Positions 27,675 through 36,282 of a DNA stretch of 64,000 nucleotides are shown here, piece by piece. Where the stretch lies: positions 496,001-560,000 of the forward strand of contig QFWS01000002.1 of NCBI GenBank assembly GCA_003144015.1. The letters run 5' to 3'. Each line of letters begins with the position of its first letter. Position 1 is the stretch's first letter. The stretch comes from Flavobacteriaceae bacterium LYZ1037 (GTDB taxonomy: Bacteria; Bacteroidota; Bacteroidia; Flavobacteriales; Flavobacteriaceae). Position numbers and translations under genes: made by a program. The notes under the pieces were generated by a model that saw only the letters and a program-made list of their open reading frames with translations, ran no database searches and was not told the DNA's origin.

Positions 27675-27869
27675 TTAATTCAATAAATTTTTTAGATAAT
27701 TTCGTTCAATACTTCTATGTTGTTTGGCAGTATTCCAATTGCTTACTTGTAGTGCTAAAAGAATGCCTACCATTACAAGAAGGATTTCTCCAGCCGCATA
27801 CAAAAGGTATTTACTAAATTTATTTTCCGCCAAAAGGTGTTGACGAATTTTTCTAAAAAATTTTATCAT
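27675..27869 (-). CDS. truncated DUF6090 protein (N-terminal module only)
   Basis: A 64-residue product containing just the shared basic start (MIKFFRKIRQHLLAENKFSK), the membrane helix (AGEILLVMVGILLALQV) and SNWN, then 20 residues and a stop. The other members have 210-380 residues. No continuing frame was found after the stop, so this is a true short form or an old truncation and not a simple frameshift. It heads the minus-strand array. It may be a decayed gene or a functional anchor-only variant. Confidence 0.65.
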   Translation of the reverse strand: MIKFFRKIRQHLLAENKFSKYLLYAAGEILLVMVGILLALQVSNWNTAKQHRSIERNYLKNLLN

Positions 27870-27872
27870 TCA

Positions 27873-27889
27873 CTTACAAGGGTTGTAAG
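27873..27889. other. hairpin just upstream of the DUF6090 array
   Basis: CTTACAA, GGG, TTGTAAG form a perfect 7-bp stem that ends four bases before the first array start codon. It would cover the translation-initiation region of the leading gene, or it could be an operator. Confidence 0.35.
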
Positions 27890-27975
27890 AAGGTGAAAAT
27901 GTATTGATAGCTTTGGTTGGTTTAGCATTTAAAGTTAAACATTTTTTAATTCTAGTACAGACAAATAAATAATAT

Positions 27976-27983
27976 TAATTTTG
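27976..27983 (+). promoter_or_regulatory. -7 promoter element of the 28 kb gene and apbE
   Basis: TAATTTTG matches TAnnTTTG and ends only four bases before the ATG at 27988. Transcription would begin at or within a few bases of the start codon, implying a leaderless mRNA. Confidence 0.55.
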
Positions 27984-27987
27984 CACC

Positions 27988-28365
27988 ATGAGCAAAGCAC
28001 TTACAGAACAAGAACTTCACAATTTAGCAATGAATCATGTTGGGAAAGATTTAAAACAACGGGGTTTTGAATTTATTGCTATCAATAGCAAGTTGAAGAA
28101 GCATCCACAATTTGTATGTATCGATAAAAAAAGTCAATATTTTTTTGTTATTGTTAGAGCAGTCATACTTCCCGAAAACCCAAACAATTATGATATTGTT
28201 TGGATGGAGTCTTTTAAGAAACATGCTACAGAAAAAGATGCTAAAGTACTATATGCAGGAGTTGGTCTTGGGAATCCCGAAGGCGAAGATTTACCTATTT
28301 ATTTAAACGAAGAATATTTAATTGAATACAATGGCATTCAGGTCATTGAAACTAATTTAAATTAA
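27988..28365 (+). CDS. conserved protein of unknown function coupled to apbE
   Basis: A 125-residue soluble protein beginning MSKALTEQELHNLAMNHVG. It has an alternating beta pattern around residues 30-60 (FEFIAINSKLKKHPQFVCID, then SQYFFVIVRA) and a C-terminal NPEGEDLPIYL segment. Close homologues in databases are, as I recall, often named as Nqr subunit F. It has none of the ferredoxin, FAD or NADH motifs of NqrF, which is encoded at 19706. Its stop overlaps the apbE start (TAATG), so a role in flavinylation or Nqr assembly is a reasonable inference. Confidence 0.7.
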   Translation: MSKALTEQELHNLAMNHVGKDLKQRGFEFIAINSKLKKHPQFVCIDKKSQYFFVIVRAVILPENPNNYDIVWMESFKKHATEKDAKVLYAGVGLGNPEGEDLPIYLNEEYLIEYNGIQVIETNLN

Positions 28366-29339
28366 TGATAAGAGTATTAATAATTTTATTTATTTCATGT
28401 TTGTTCTCTTGCAAACAAGAGCCTAAAAACACAAAGTTGAATGGTGAAGTTTTTGGAACTAGTTATTCTGTGATTTACGATTCTGATACTAATTACCAAA
28501 AGCAATTTGATAGCTTGTTTTATGTTATTAATAAATCCATGTCAACCTATCAAGCCAATTCAGACATCTCCAAAATAAATAGTAATGAAGCGTTTGATAT
28601 CGATACCCATTTTGCTCATGTTTTTGATGCATCAAAAGAAATCTACAAACAAACTCAAGGTGTTTTCGATCCAACCATTGGTGCTGTTGTAAATGCTTGG
28701 GATTTTGGTCCAGAAGGAAAAATTGCACGTTTAGATAGCTTAAAAATTGATAGTTTGATGCTTGGTGTTGGGTTGGATAAAGTAACTCGGAATCATTTTA
28801 AAATTGAAAAACAACATCCTCAAACATTTATAGATTTTAATGCCATTGCCAAAGGATATGGTGTGGATGTAATTGGCTTGTTTCTAGAAAGCAAAAATAT
28901 CCAAAATTACTTGGTTGAAATTGGTGGGGAAATTAGAGCTAGAGGGAAAAACATAGAAAAACAAGCTGCATGGAAAGTAGGTGTCGAAGAACCACATTTT
29001 GATGGCACACAATCTATTTTAAAAGCCATATCTATTCACGATGAATCTATGGCAACATCAGGAACCTATAGAAAATTTAAAACAGATAGTTTAGGGAATA
29101 GGTATTCACACATTATTGATACAAAAACAGGTTACCCTAGTAAAACCAATTTACTAAGTATTTCTGTTATTGCACAAGACTGTATGACTGCAGACGCTTA
29201 TGCAACAGCTTTTAAAGCAATGGGTTTAGAAAAAACAAAAGCTTTTTTAATCAAGCACCCAGAACTTAAAGTCTTTTTGATTTTTGAGAATGATATGAAA
29301 GAATTTGAAACCTTGTCTTTAAATAACTTTCCAGGATAG
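28365..29339 (+). CDS. apbE: FAD:protein FMN transferase
   Basis: This enzyme attaches FMN from FAD to threonines of flavoproteins such as NqrB and NqrC. The 324-residue product is an exported lipoprotein, with lipobox LFSC at residues 13-16. Family blocks are MSTYQANSDISKIN, GVFDPTIGAVVNAWDFG, AKGYGVDVIG and the C-terminal HIIDTKTGYP followed by TADAYATAFKAMG. It overlaps the upstream gene by one base. Its last ~20 codons are duplicated in decayed form at 35918. Confidence 0.95.
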   Translation: MIRVLIILFISCLFSCKQEPKNTKLNGEVFGTSYSVIYDSDTNYQKQFDSLFYVINKSMSTYQANSDISKINSNEAFDIDTHFAHVFDASKEIYKQTQGVFDPTIGAVVNAWDFGPEGKIARLDSLKIDSLMLGVGLDKVTRNHFKIEKQHPQTFIDFNAIAKGYGVDVIGLFLESKNIQNYLVEIGGEIRARGKNIEKQAAWKVGVEEPHFDGTQSILKAISIHDESMATSGTYRKFKTDSLGNRYSHIIDTKTGYPSKTNLLSISVIAQDCMTADAYATAFKAMGLEKTKAFLIKHPELKVFLIFENDMKEFETLSLNNFPG

Positions 29340-29353
29340 AAAAACTATTTTCA

Positions 29354-29420
29354 GCAGTTAAAAACCCACTTTTAAAAGCTAATAGGCTTGTAAATGGTAT
29401 TTTATTGTAGTTTTAACTGC
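29354..29420. repeat. spaced inverted repeat before the sensor kinase gene
   Basis: GCAGTTAAAA (29354-29363) and TTTTAACTGC (29411-29420) are perfect inverted copies 47 bases apart. The second ends six bases before the kinase start codon. It may be an operator or a leader stem. Confidence 0.4.
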
Positions 29421-29426
29421 AATATT

Positions 29427-32363
29427 ATGATGCTGAAGAAAATTCTCGTTTTTGTTTTATTTCAATTGTGCTTAAGTTATACGCAAGCACAAGAGCCCGT
29501 GTCTGTACACCTCACTGAAAAGGATGGCTTGCCCGACAAAGAATTCTATAATATTATTGAAGACAGTAAAGGATTTATTTGGTTAGCTGCAGATAAAGGG
29601 CTTTTTAGATATGATGGAAAAGTCTTTAAAAACTACAGCAATCAAGAAAAAAGAGGCTTATCTGTTTTTGAACCTGTTGAAGACCATTTAGGACGTATTT
29701 GGTGTACTAATATTTCAGGTCAGTTTTTTTATGTAGAAAATGACCAACTTAAAACGTTTATAGACCTCAGGAAAGAACTTAAAGGTGAACTTTCAGATTT
29801 TATAGTTACTACAAAAAACCTCATTGTTTTTACCAAATATAAGATTTATTCTGTCGATTTATTGAGTAAGGAAGTCACCACACAGCATAAGACTAATCTT
29901 GCTTTTGGACAGCCTTTTGAGTACAATAATGATATCCTTTTTGGGTCGTTAGATTATGTATGTAAACTAAGTAAAGGTTTTAAAAAAGAAAATCTTATTA
30001 AGTTCCAATTACCAAAATCTAACAAGAACGGCAAGTATGCTGTAAATCAAAAATCAGAACTCTTTAAATTAGGGGCCACGTTATTCTTTAGAAGGGAGCG
30101 CAGTGAAAACAATCGTTTTTTTAAGCTCGATATAAACAAGAAAGAATACACTGAAATTTATGATTTTGAGGCACTAGTCAATAAGAGGTATCTCTCATAT
30201 TTTGAGAATGAGGGGCAATTATGGGTCGCTACAAATAAGGGTGTTTTAGTGTATTCGTATAACAATGAAACATTCAAATTAGAAAAGCAATTTTTACAAG
30301 CTTATCACATTACCAAAATAATAAAAGATAAGGATGGTAATTTTTGGTTTACGACGCTTAATAATGGTGTTTTTGTAATTCCTAATATTCATATAGAACA
30401 ATTAAATATATCGGATGGTAATAGTAATATAAGTTGTTTAGAAAAGATAGATGATCATACCTTACTTTTTGGTACCAATAGCGGAGATGTTGGTTTTTAT
30501 GATGTTATAAATCATATCCAAGAGATTATAGATCTGCCATCAACAGCGCGAGTTTCAGCCATAAAATACCATGCAAAAGAACAGTTAACTTTTATAAGTA
30601 AAGATGATGCGGGTTTTTTATTAGATAACAAAACAAAACAGGTTGAAGCCTTTAATAATTTTCATGCGGCAAAAAGCTTATCAATTATAAATAATGACAA
30701 CCTATTATTTACAAATTATGCGGATGTGCGTTTATTAGATAGTAAGAATTTTAATAAAGTAGGACAGGATATTTCTTCAGATAAAAGGACGTTTACCTCA
30801 TTTTATGATGCAGAAAACAAAAACACTTATATTGGTTTTATAGACGATTTAATGATTTACGATCGTGATTGGAAACCAAAGCCTATTAGGCATAATGAGC
30901 AATCCATTTTTGCAACGACGCTAACCAAAACCGATAATGGGATGGTTTGGGTATCTACATTTAAAGATGGGATATATGGTATAAAGGAAGCTAAAGTGGA
31001 GTCTCATTATACAACCGATAATGGTTTAGTATCTAACAGAATTGAAAAAATAAAAGCAGATCAAAATAAGCTTTGGATTGCGACTGATAATGGTATACAG
31101 TTATTAGATATAGCAACTAAAAAAATTAAAACGCTAAAGAAGCGAGATGGTATTATATCTTATGACATATCTGGTATAGAACTGTTAGATGACAAGGTCT
31201 ATTTTTCTAGTAATTTAGGGGTGTTTGCTGTAGATAAAGGGAAAGGGTTTAAAGCATCAATACAATACCATGTGTATTTTAGTAATGTTGAAGTGAATGA
31301 AGAAGTTGTAGAGATGACCTCTAATTATCAGTTAGATTACAACCAAAATGCTATAAAAATTGAATTTAATGTCAACGGGTTTCAATTTAATCAAAAAGGA
31401 AAATATACGTATCGATTACTTGGTTTAAATAGCGATTGGATCACTACAGCGACAGGTGTTAATTCGGTTAAATATAATAGTTTACCTGCCGGGAATTACA
31501 CTTTTCAGGTGAAGCCGGTGTTAGGTGTTGATAGTGACGATAACGCTGTTGAAGAACTCAAATTTTCAATACAAAGACCATTCTGGAAAACGTGGTGGTT
31601 TATCTCAGGACTTTCGATTTTAGTATTAGGATCAACGGTTTTGTATTACCGAAGAAAAATAAGACAGAAAGAACAACAACGTCAATTAGAGATAAAGCAA
31701 TTATCATTAGATAATGAGCTTATCAATTTGAAATTAGAAAATTTACGTTCGCAAATGAATCCGCATTTTATATTTAATGCGCTTAATTCTATTCAAGAAT
31801 ATATCGTTTTAAACCAAAAAATATTAGCAAGTATATACTTGGGTAAATTTGCAGATTTAATCAGAACATACCTAAACCATAGTAGTAAAGGTCGCATTAC
31901 ACTTCAAGAGGAAATAGATTGTCTTGACATGTATTTAGAATTAGAGAAATTACGCTTTGAAGATAAACTAGAGTATACTATTCATAGTTCTGGTAGTTTA
32001 ACCACAGGCGAGGTTTATATACCAACAATGCTCATTCAGCCCTATGTAGAAAATGCACTAAAACACGGTTTGTTGCATCGCAATACAGACCGCGTATTGA
32101 AGATTGATTTTTTTATTAATGACAAAGCAAAAACAGTTAAATGCACTATTGTAGATAATGGTGTTGGTAGAGCTAAGGCTGAAGCGTTTAAAGCCCGAAA
32201 AAATAAGAAACATAAATCGTTTGCTACAAAAGCAACACAAGATCGATTGGCATTATTAAATTATGGTAAACAAAAGCATGTAGGAGTCACTATAATAGAT
32301 TTGTTTGAAGATGACAAACCGTCCGGAACACAAGTAGAAATTAATATTCCTTTTACAACCTAA
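29427..32363 (+). CDS. ligand-binding propeller-type sensor histidine kinase (LytS-like His_kinase core)
   Basis: A 978-residue inner-membrane sensor. In order: signal peptide (MMLKKILVFVLFQL, cleaved near TQAQ), two-component regulator propeller repeats with DSKGFIWLAADKGLF-type blades up to ~residue 600, a Y_Y_Y domain (~620-700), one membrane helix (~722-742), a coiled coil, then the kinase core. That core has LRSQMNPHFIFNALNSI, with His780 as the phospho-acceptor, and an ATPase region (YVENALKHGL, DNGVGR). An upstream in-frame start at 29394 would precede the signal peptide. The next gene is its LytTR partner. Confidence 0.9.
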   Translation: MMLKKILVFVLFQLCLSYTQAQEPVSVHLTEKDGLPDKEFYNIIEDSKGFIWLAADKGLFRYDGKVFKNYSNQEKRGLSVFEPVEDHLGRIWCTNISGQFFYVENDQLKTFIDLRKELKGELSDFIVTTKNLIVFTKYKIYSVDLLSKEVTTQHKTNLAFGQPFEYNNDILFGSLDYVCKLSKGFKKENLIKFQLPKSNKNGKYAVNQKSELFKLGATLFFRRERSENNRFFKLDINKKEYTEIYDFEALVNKRYLSYFENEGQLWVATNKGVLVYSYNNETFKLEKQFLQAYHITKIIKDKDGNFWFTTLNNGVFVIPNIHIEQLNISDGNSNISCLEKIDDHTLLFGTNSGDVGFYDVINHIQEIIDLPSTARVSAIKYHAKEQLTFISKDDAGFLLDNKTKQVEAFNNFHAAKSLSIINNDNLLFTNYADVRLLDSKNFNKVGQDISSDKRTFTSFYDAENKNTYIGFIDDLMIYDRDWKPKPIRHNEQSIFATTLTKTDNGMVWVSTFKDGIYGIKEAKVESHYTTDNGLVSNRIEKIKADQNKLWIATDNGIQLLDIATKKIKTLKKRDGIISYDISGIELLDDKVYFSSNLGVFAVDKGKGFKASIQYHVYFSNVEVNEEVVEMTSNYQLDYNQNAIKIEFNVNGFQFNQKGKYTYRLLGLNSDWITTATGVNSVKYNSLPAGNYTFQVKPVLGVDSDDNAVEELKFSIQRPFWKTWWFISGLSILVLGSTVLYYRRKIRQKEQQRQLEIKQLSLDNELINLKLENLRSQMNPHFIFNALNSIQEYIVLNQKILASIYLGKFADLIRTYLNHSSKGRITLQEEIDCLDMYLELEKLRFEDKLEYTIHSSGSLTTGEVYIPTMLIQPYVENALKHGLLHRNTDRVLKIDFFINDKAKTVKCTIVDNGVGRAKAEAFKARKNKKHKSFATKATQDRLALLNYGKQKHVGVTIIDLFEDDKPSGTQVEINIPFTT

Positions 32364-32373
32364 ACCTAGAATT

Positions 32374-33126
32374 ATGAACGTAGTAATTATAGACGATGAG
32401 CCAAAGGCTAGAAAATTACTTGAAATTTTAATAAGAGAAAACTGCTCTAAAATTACATCTGTTTTTACAGCTGAAGATTTATTAAGTGGTGTAGAAATTA
32501 TTAAAAAGGAACAACCTCAAATTGTATTTTTAGATATTGAAATGCCAGAGCATTCGGGTTTAGAAATCTTTGATTTTATTGATAGTACAACGGCTAATTT
32601 TGAAATCATTTTCACAACCGCTTATAGCGAATATGCCATTAAAGCCTTTGAACTTTCGGCTGTAGATTATTTATTAAAACCATTGCGAGCAGATAAATTA
32701 GTCGACGCTATTGAAAAAGCGATATCTAATATTGGTAAATCTCATATTAACTTAAAGCTAGAAGAACTTCAGAATAGTCTAAAATCTTCTAACTTCAAAA
32801 AAATAGGGCTTCCTGTTGCAGATGGCATAAAATTTATCAATTTTGAAGATATTATTCTTTTAAAAGCAGATGGCATGTACACTAAGGTAAGTATTCATGA
32901 GGCTTCAGAAATATTAATTAGTAAGCCTTTGAAGCATTTTGAAGGGTTGTTAGCGTCTATTCCAACGTTTTATAGACCACACCGTTCTTATCTCATTAAC
33001 CTAAAGTACATTCAAGAATATTCCAAAAGAGATGGTGGCTATATTATTATGGACAATAATGAAAGTGTGTCTATATCAAAAGAAAAGAAAGATGAGTTTT
33101 TAATGATTGTTCAAAATATTGGCTAG
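32374..33126 (+). CDS. LytTR-family response regulator
   Basis: A 250-residue DNA-binding regulator. The receiver domain (residues 1-120) has the acidic pair DDEP, the phospho-acceptor Asp54 in FLDIEMPE, a conserved TTAYSEYAIKAF and Lys in YLLKP. The C-terminal LytTR domain (from ~145) includes LPVADGIKFINFEDI and FYRPHRSYLINLKYI. It starts ten bases after the kinase gene and surely works with it. The T9SS cargo gene downstream is a candidate target. Confidence 0.93.
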   Translation: MNVVIIDDEPKARKLLEILIRENCSKITSVFTAEDLLSGVEIIKKEQPQIVFLDIEMPEHSGLEIFDFIDSTTANFEIIFTTAYSEYAIKAFELSAVDYLLKPLRADKLVDAIEKAISNIGKSHINLKLEELQNSLKSSNFKKIGLPVADGIKFINFEDIILLKADGMYTKVSIHEASEILISKPLKHFEGLLASIPTFYRPHRSYLINLKYIQEYSKRDGGYIIMDNNESVSISKEKKDEFLMIVQNIG

Positions 33127-33230
33127 AATTTTTTAGAAGTCGAAACGGACATTTCAGAAATTACCCCATATTTTTTTAAGCTTCATATTAGATATTTGGT
33201 TCATTAACAACAATTAAAACCAAATTTATT

Positions 33231-35777
33231 ATGAGAAAAATTACACTTTTTCACGAACAGTTAATCCATAAATGTCTCGTGAGTCAAACAAGATTACTTG
33301 TTATACTACTTTTAATTAGTAGTTATAGTTTTGCTCAAACATGGAATCAAGTTGGAGCAGCTCAATTTACTAATGATGGTGCAGGTGTCGCATTCGCATT
33401 AAATGCTACAAATGTGCCTTATGTTGCTTATTCTGACACGGCTGTAGATGGAATGGTGCATGTAGAAATGTTTGATGGTACCAATTGGGTTGAAGTTGGA
33501 ACTAATGTGTCTCCAGCTATTGTTCCAATACAATTAGCAATTGCTATTCATCCAATAACGGGATACCCTTGGGTGTCTTATAAAGATACAAGCACCAATA
33601 GACAGGTTGTGAAAAAATTTGACGGCACAAACTGGTTGCTTGATACAGCTGATGTATTTGGTTACGAACCTTTAAGTAAAGTACAATTAAAATTTGATGC
33701 CAATGGAGATGCTACTATTGCGGCAACTTTTGCACACTCATTACAATACAGAGAAACACTACGTGTAAAGAGAAAAAATAATGGTGAAACGAGTTGGGCT
33801 AATGATTTTTCAATAGTTGTAACAAGTAGAAGTTTTGATTTAGTAACTGCAAATAAAATTGCAGCAGGAGAAACTGGTGTTGTAAGTGCAAGCGAGAAAA
33901 GATATATCTATGAATATATTGCTAATGCATGGACGAACACTTATAATACAGTTACTGCAACCGCTTTTAATGATGGTGTTATGGCAAGTGATGACAATAA
34001 AGTTATTTACAATGCACATAATGGAGGGAATCCATTATTAACAGGTGAAAATGGTATTTCTACTCCACCAGATAACCAAAATACTAAAGAACGTGTTCAT
34101 CAATTAATTTATAATCCTTTTAGTTATAATCACTATGCATTTTATATTCAGTCAAATTATGCATTACGTGTTGTAGAAAATAATTTTTATACAGACACTT
34201 GGACAGATATAAGCCCTGGATTAACTATGCAAGCAAACTCATCTGCTAAAATAGAACTAAGCCAAGATGGCACAACATTATTTATCGCTTATATGGAGGC
34301 TAATAAAGTATCAGTAAAAAGCTATGATATTAATTTGCCATTAGCGACCATTTATGTAGATGCAAATGCAACGGGATTGAACGATGGTAGTTCTTGGGCT
34401 AATGCTTTAACAGATATTCAAACTGCAATTGATATAACGACACCTGGTCTGTCTGAAATTTGGGTGGCTCAAGGTACTTATACCACTGGATCAAGTAGAA
34501 CGGATACTTTTCTAATTACAGATCTTGTTAAATTATATGGTGGTTTTGATGGCACTGAAACTGATATTGCACAAAGAGACCCAGCAACAAATGTAACAGT
34601 TTTATCAGGAGATTTAAATGGTGACGATAATGCAATAATTACAGATGCTGAAGTTACAAGGCAAGACAATGCCTATCATGTGGTCACCTTAAAAGGAGAT
34701 TTTAATTCAGGAACTATAATAGATGGTTTTACTATAAGTGGAGCAAATGCTAATGGTGCATTAAGTAATAGTTGTTCAACACCAGGCCCACAGCAATATG
34801 CACATGATAGAGCAGGTGCTATTTATGCAAATCCAGATAATGCCAATCGTTCGGTAAGCGCATTGTTTAATAATTGTATCATAGAAAAAAATACATCTTC
34901 TAAAGTAGCTGTATTTTCTACATTTAGTCCATGTGGAGCAAGTGGAACGTTTTCTGATGTGGACTTTGAAAATTGTATTTTAAGAGATAATTATTCAGTA
35001 GGGAATCAAAACTTAGATTATGGTGCGTCAGGAACTTATAGTAATTCTAGATATGGTAGTTTTATAAACTGTGTGATTTATAATAATGAAAGTGTAAATG
35101 CTGCATCGGTAATTAGGTTGTCTGCTGCAGGTGGTAATGGTTCTGTATGTAGAGTTGATGTTATTAATACTACAATTACTAAAAATATTTCGGGCATTAA
35201 TAAAGCAATTTCTTTAAGTAATGTATCGTATTGTAAAATTCAAAATAGTATTATTTATGATAATGGCGGATTTCAACCCATAGAACAATCAGGAAATACT
35301 CCAACTTCAAATAATAACATTATACAAGGTGCTCAATTGAGTGGTAACCCAAGTGATCCATTATTTGTCAATACAACTAATAATGATTTTACGTTGCAAT
35401 CAACCTCTCCAGCAATAGATGCAGGAAATATGAATTACTTACCAAGTCATATTACAACAGATGTGTTAAATCATGTAAGAGTGTATAATACAGATGTAGA
35501 TATGGGAGCTTATGAGTATAACCCGACTTTAGGAATTAATGATGTGGTGTTAAATGAAAATGACATAAAATTATATCCTAATCCAACCTCATCAATTTTA
35601 AATATAGGAATGACTCAAAACTTAAAACACGTGTCTATTTATTCTATTTTAGGTGCTGAAGTGTTAAGAACTCAAGATAAAACTATTGATGTTTCTGGTT
35701 TATCAAATGGTGTATTCTTAATTAAAATTGAAGACGAAAACGGAAACGTTTCAACCAAACGATTTGTGAAAAAATAA
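33231..35777 (+). CDS. secreted right-handed beta-helix protein with T9SS type A sorting domain
   Basis: An 848-residue exported protein. A long signal peptide ends near YSFAQ (residue 36). The first ~340 residues contain repeated FDGTNW-type blades. Then IYVDANATGLNDGSSWANAL introduces a parallel beta-helix region of Asn/Gly-rich turns (residues ~370-750). The last ~75 residues are a type A sorting domain (IKLYPNPTSSILN to RFVKK). It is probably a surface polysaccharide-binding or adhesion protein; no catalytic residues are evident. It follows the two-component genes on the same strand. Confidence 0.82.
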   Translation: MRKITLFHEQLIHKCLVSQTRLLVILLLISSYSFAQTWNQVGAAQFTNDGAGVAFALNATNVPYVAYSDTAVDGMVHVEMFDGTNWVEVGTNVSPAIVPIQLAIAIHPITGYPWVSYKDTSTNRQVVKKFDGTNWLLDTADVFGYEPLSKVQLKFDANGDATIAATFAHSLQYRETLRVKRKNNGETSWANDFSIVVTSRSFDLVTANKIAAGETGVVSASEKRYIYEYIANAWTNTYNTVTATAFNDGVMASDDNKVIYNAHNGGNPLLTGENGISTPPDNQNTKERVHQLIYNPFSYNHYAFYIQSNYALRVVENNFYTDTWTDISPGLTMQANSSAKIELSQDGTTLFIAYMEANKVSVKSYDINLPLATIYVDANATGLNDGSSWANALTDIQTAIDITTPGLSEIWVAQGTYTTGSSRTDTFLITDLVKLYGGFDGTETDIAQRDPATNVTVLSGDLNGDDNAIITDAEVTRQDNAYHVVTLKGDFNSGTIIDGFTISGANANGALSNSCSTPGPQQYAHDRAGAIYANPDNANRSVSALFNNCIIEKNTSSKVAVFSTFSPCGASGTFSDVDFENCILRDNYSVGNQNLDYGASGTYSNSRYGSFINCVIYNNESVNAASVIRLSAAGGNGSVCRVDVINTTITKNISGINKAISLSNVSYCKIQNSIIYDNGGFQPIEQSGNTPTSNNNIIQGAQLSGNPSDPLFVNTTNNDFTLQSTSPAIDAGNMNYLPSHITTDVLNHVRVYNTDVDMGAYEYNPTLGINDVVLNENDIKLYPNPTSSILNIGMTQNLKHVSIYSILGAEVLRTQDKTIDVSGLSNGVFLIKIEDENGNVSTKRFVKK

Positions 35778-35802
35778 AGGTGCTATTAATCATTTTTTTT
35801 TA

Positions 35803-35830
35803 AAGTTGGGCTACATATGTAGTCCAGCTT
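35803..35830 (+). terminator. intrinsic terminator of the T9SS cargo gene
   Basis: A fully paired 14-bp stem including two G-U pairs, centred on CTACATATGTAG, followed by a run of six T residues. Confidence 0.7.
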
Positions 35831-35917
35831 ATTTTTTAAAATATTATGAATTATTTAAAACGGAATAAATAAGAACTTTTTCTAATACTATTTTATGAGT
35901 TAGTAAGTGTATTTATA

Positions 35918-35989
35918 GTTTTCTTAATTTTCGAGAATAATATTAACGAATTTGAAACGTTGTCATTAAATGGTTTTCCTGAGAACTAA
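35918..35989 (+). pseudogene. relic of the apbE 3' end
   Basis: Read in frame, these bases give VFLIFENNINEFETLSLNGF followed by PEN and a stop. ApbE at 28365-29339 ends VFLIFENDMKEFETLSLNNF followed by PG and a stop. The match is 19 of 22 residues up to the final proline, and it ends at the same point. No apbE sequence is recognisable upstream, so this is a 3' fragment only. It lies on the far side of the kinase/regulator/T9SS block, which is therefore bracketed by two apbE 3' ends. Confidence 0.85.
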
Positions 35990-36282
35990 TTTGTGCCTCC
36001 AATTTTTTGAATATTTTGATGCGTAGATTTATAATGTGCTTGGCTCTTATTCTTTAAGTTATATAAGTTATAATAGTTTCATCATCAATTTTAAGTGTTT
36101 ATCTTAAAAAAAAAGCAAGAAGGCTTTGTGAAATTGGTATTTAAAAGAAATAATTTAACATTTCAGCGAAAAGTTAATAATTATTGTTTTTTCCTACAGA
36201 ACTTTTATATTTTAGTTATTAACTGGTTGATATGTTGTTGTTAAGCGCATATCAATTTCTTTTCTAAACTAAATTTATAAAA
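35990..36282. other. AT-rich intergenic region without a recognisable gene
   Basis: Together with 35831-35917 this makes up the rest of a ~500-base gap around the apbE relic. Apart from the terminator at 35803 and the relic I see no frame, RNA gene or clear promoter. Homopolymer runs and weak inverted AT stretches are the only features. Confidence 0.5.

Noticed and set aside
27675-27869. Frameshifted full-length DUF6090 gene
   Set aside because: No downstream frame continuing a DUF6090 C-terminal domain was found before the next gene, so a simple frameshift or sequencing error is unlikely.
27988-28365. Annotation of the 125-residue protein as Nqr subunit F
   Set aside because: No ferredoxin cysteines, FAD or NADH motifs; the true nqrF is at 19706-21016.
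33231-35777. Pectate-lyase-type enzyme
   Set aside because: A beta-helix is likely but no catalytic Asp/Lys/Arg arrangement could be identified, so only a structural call is made.
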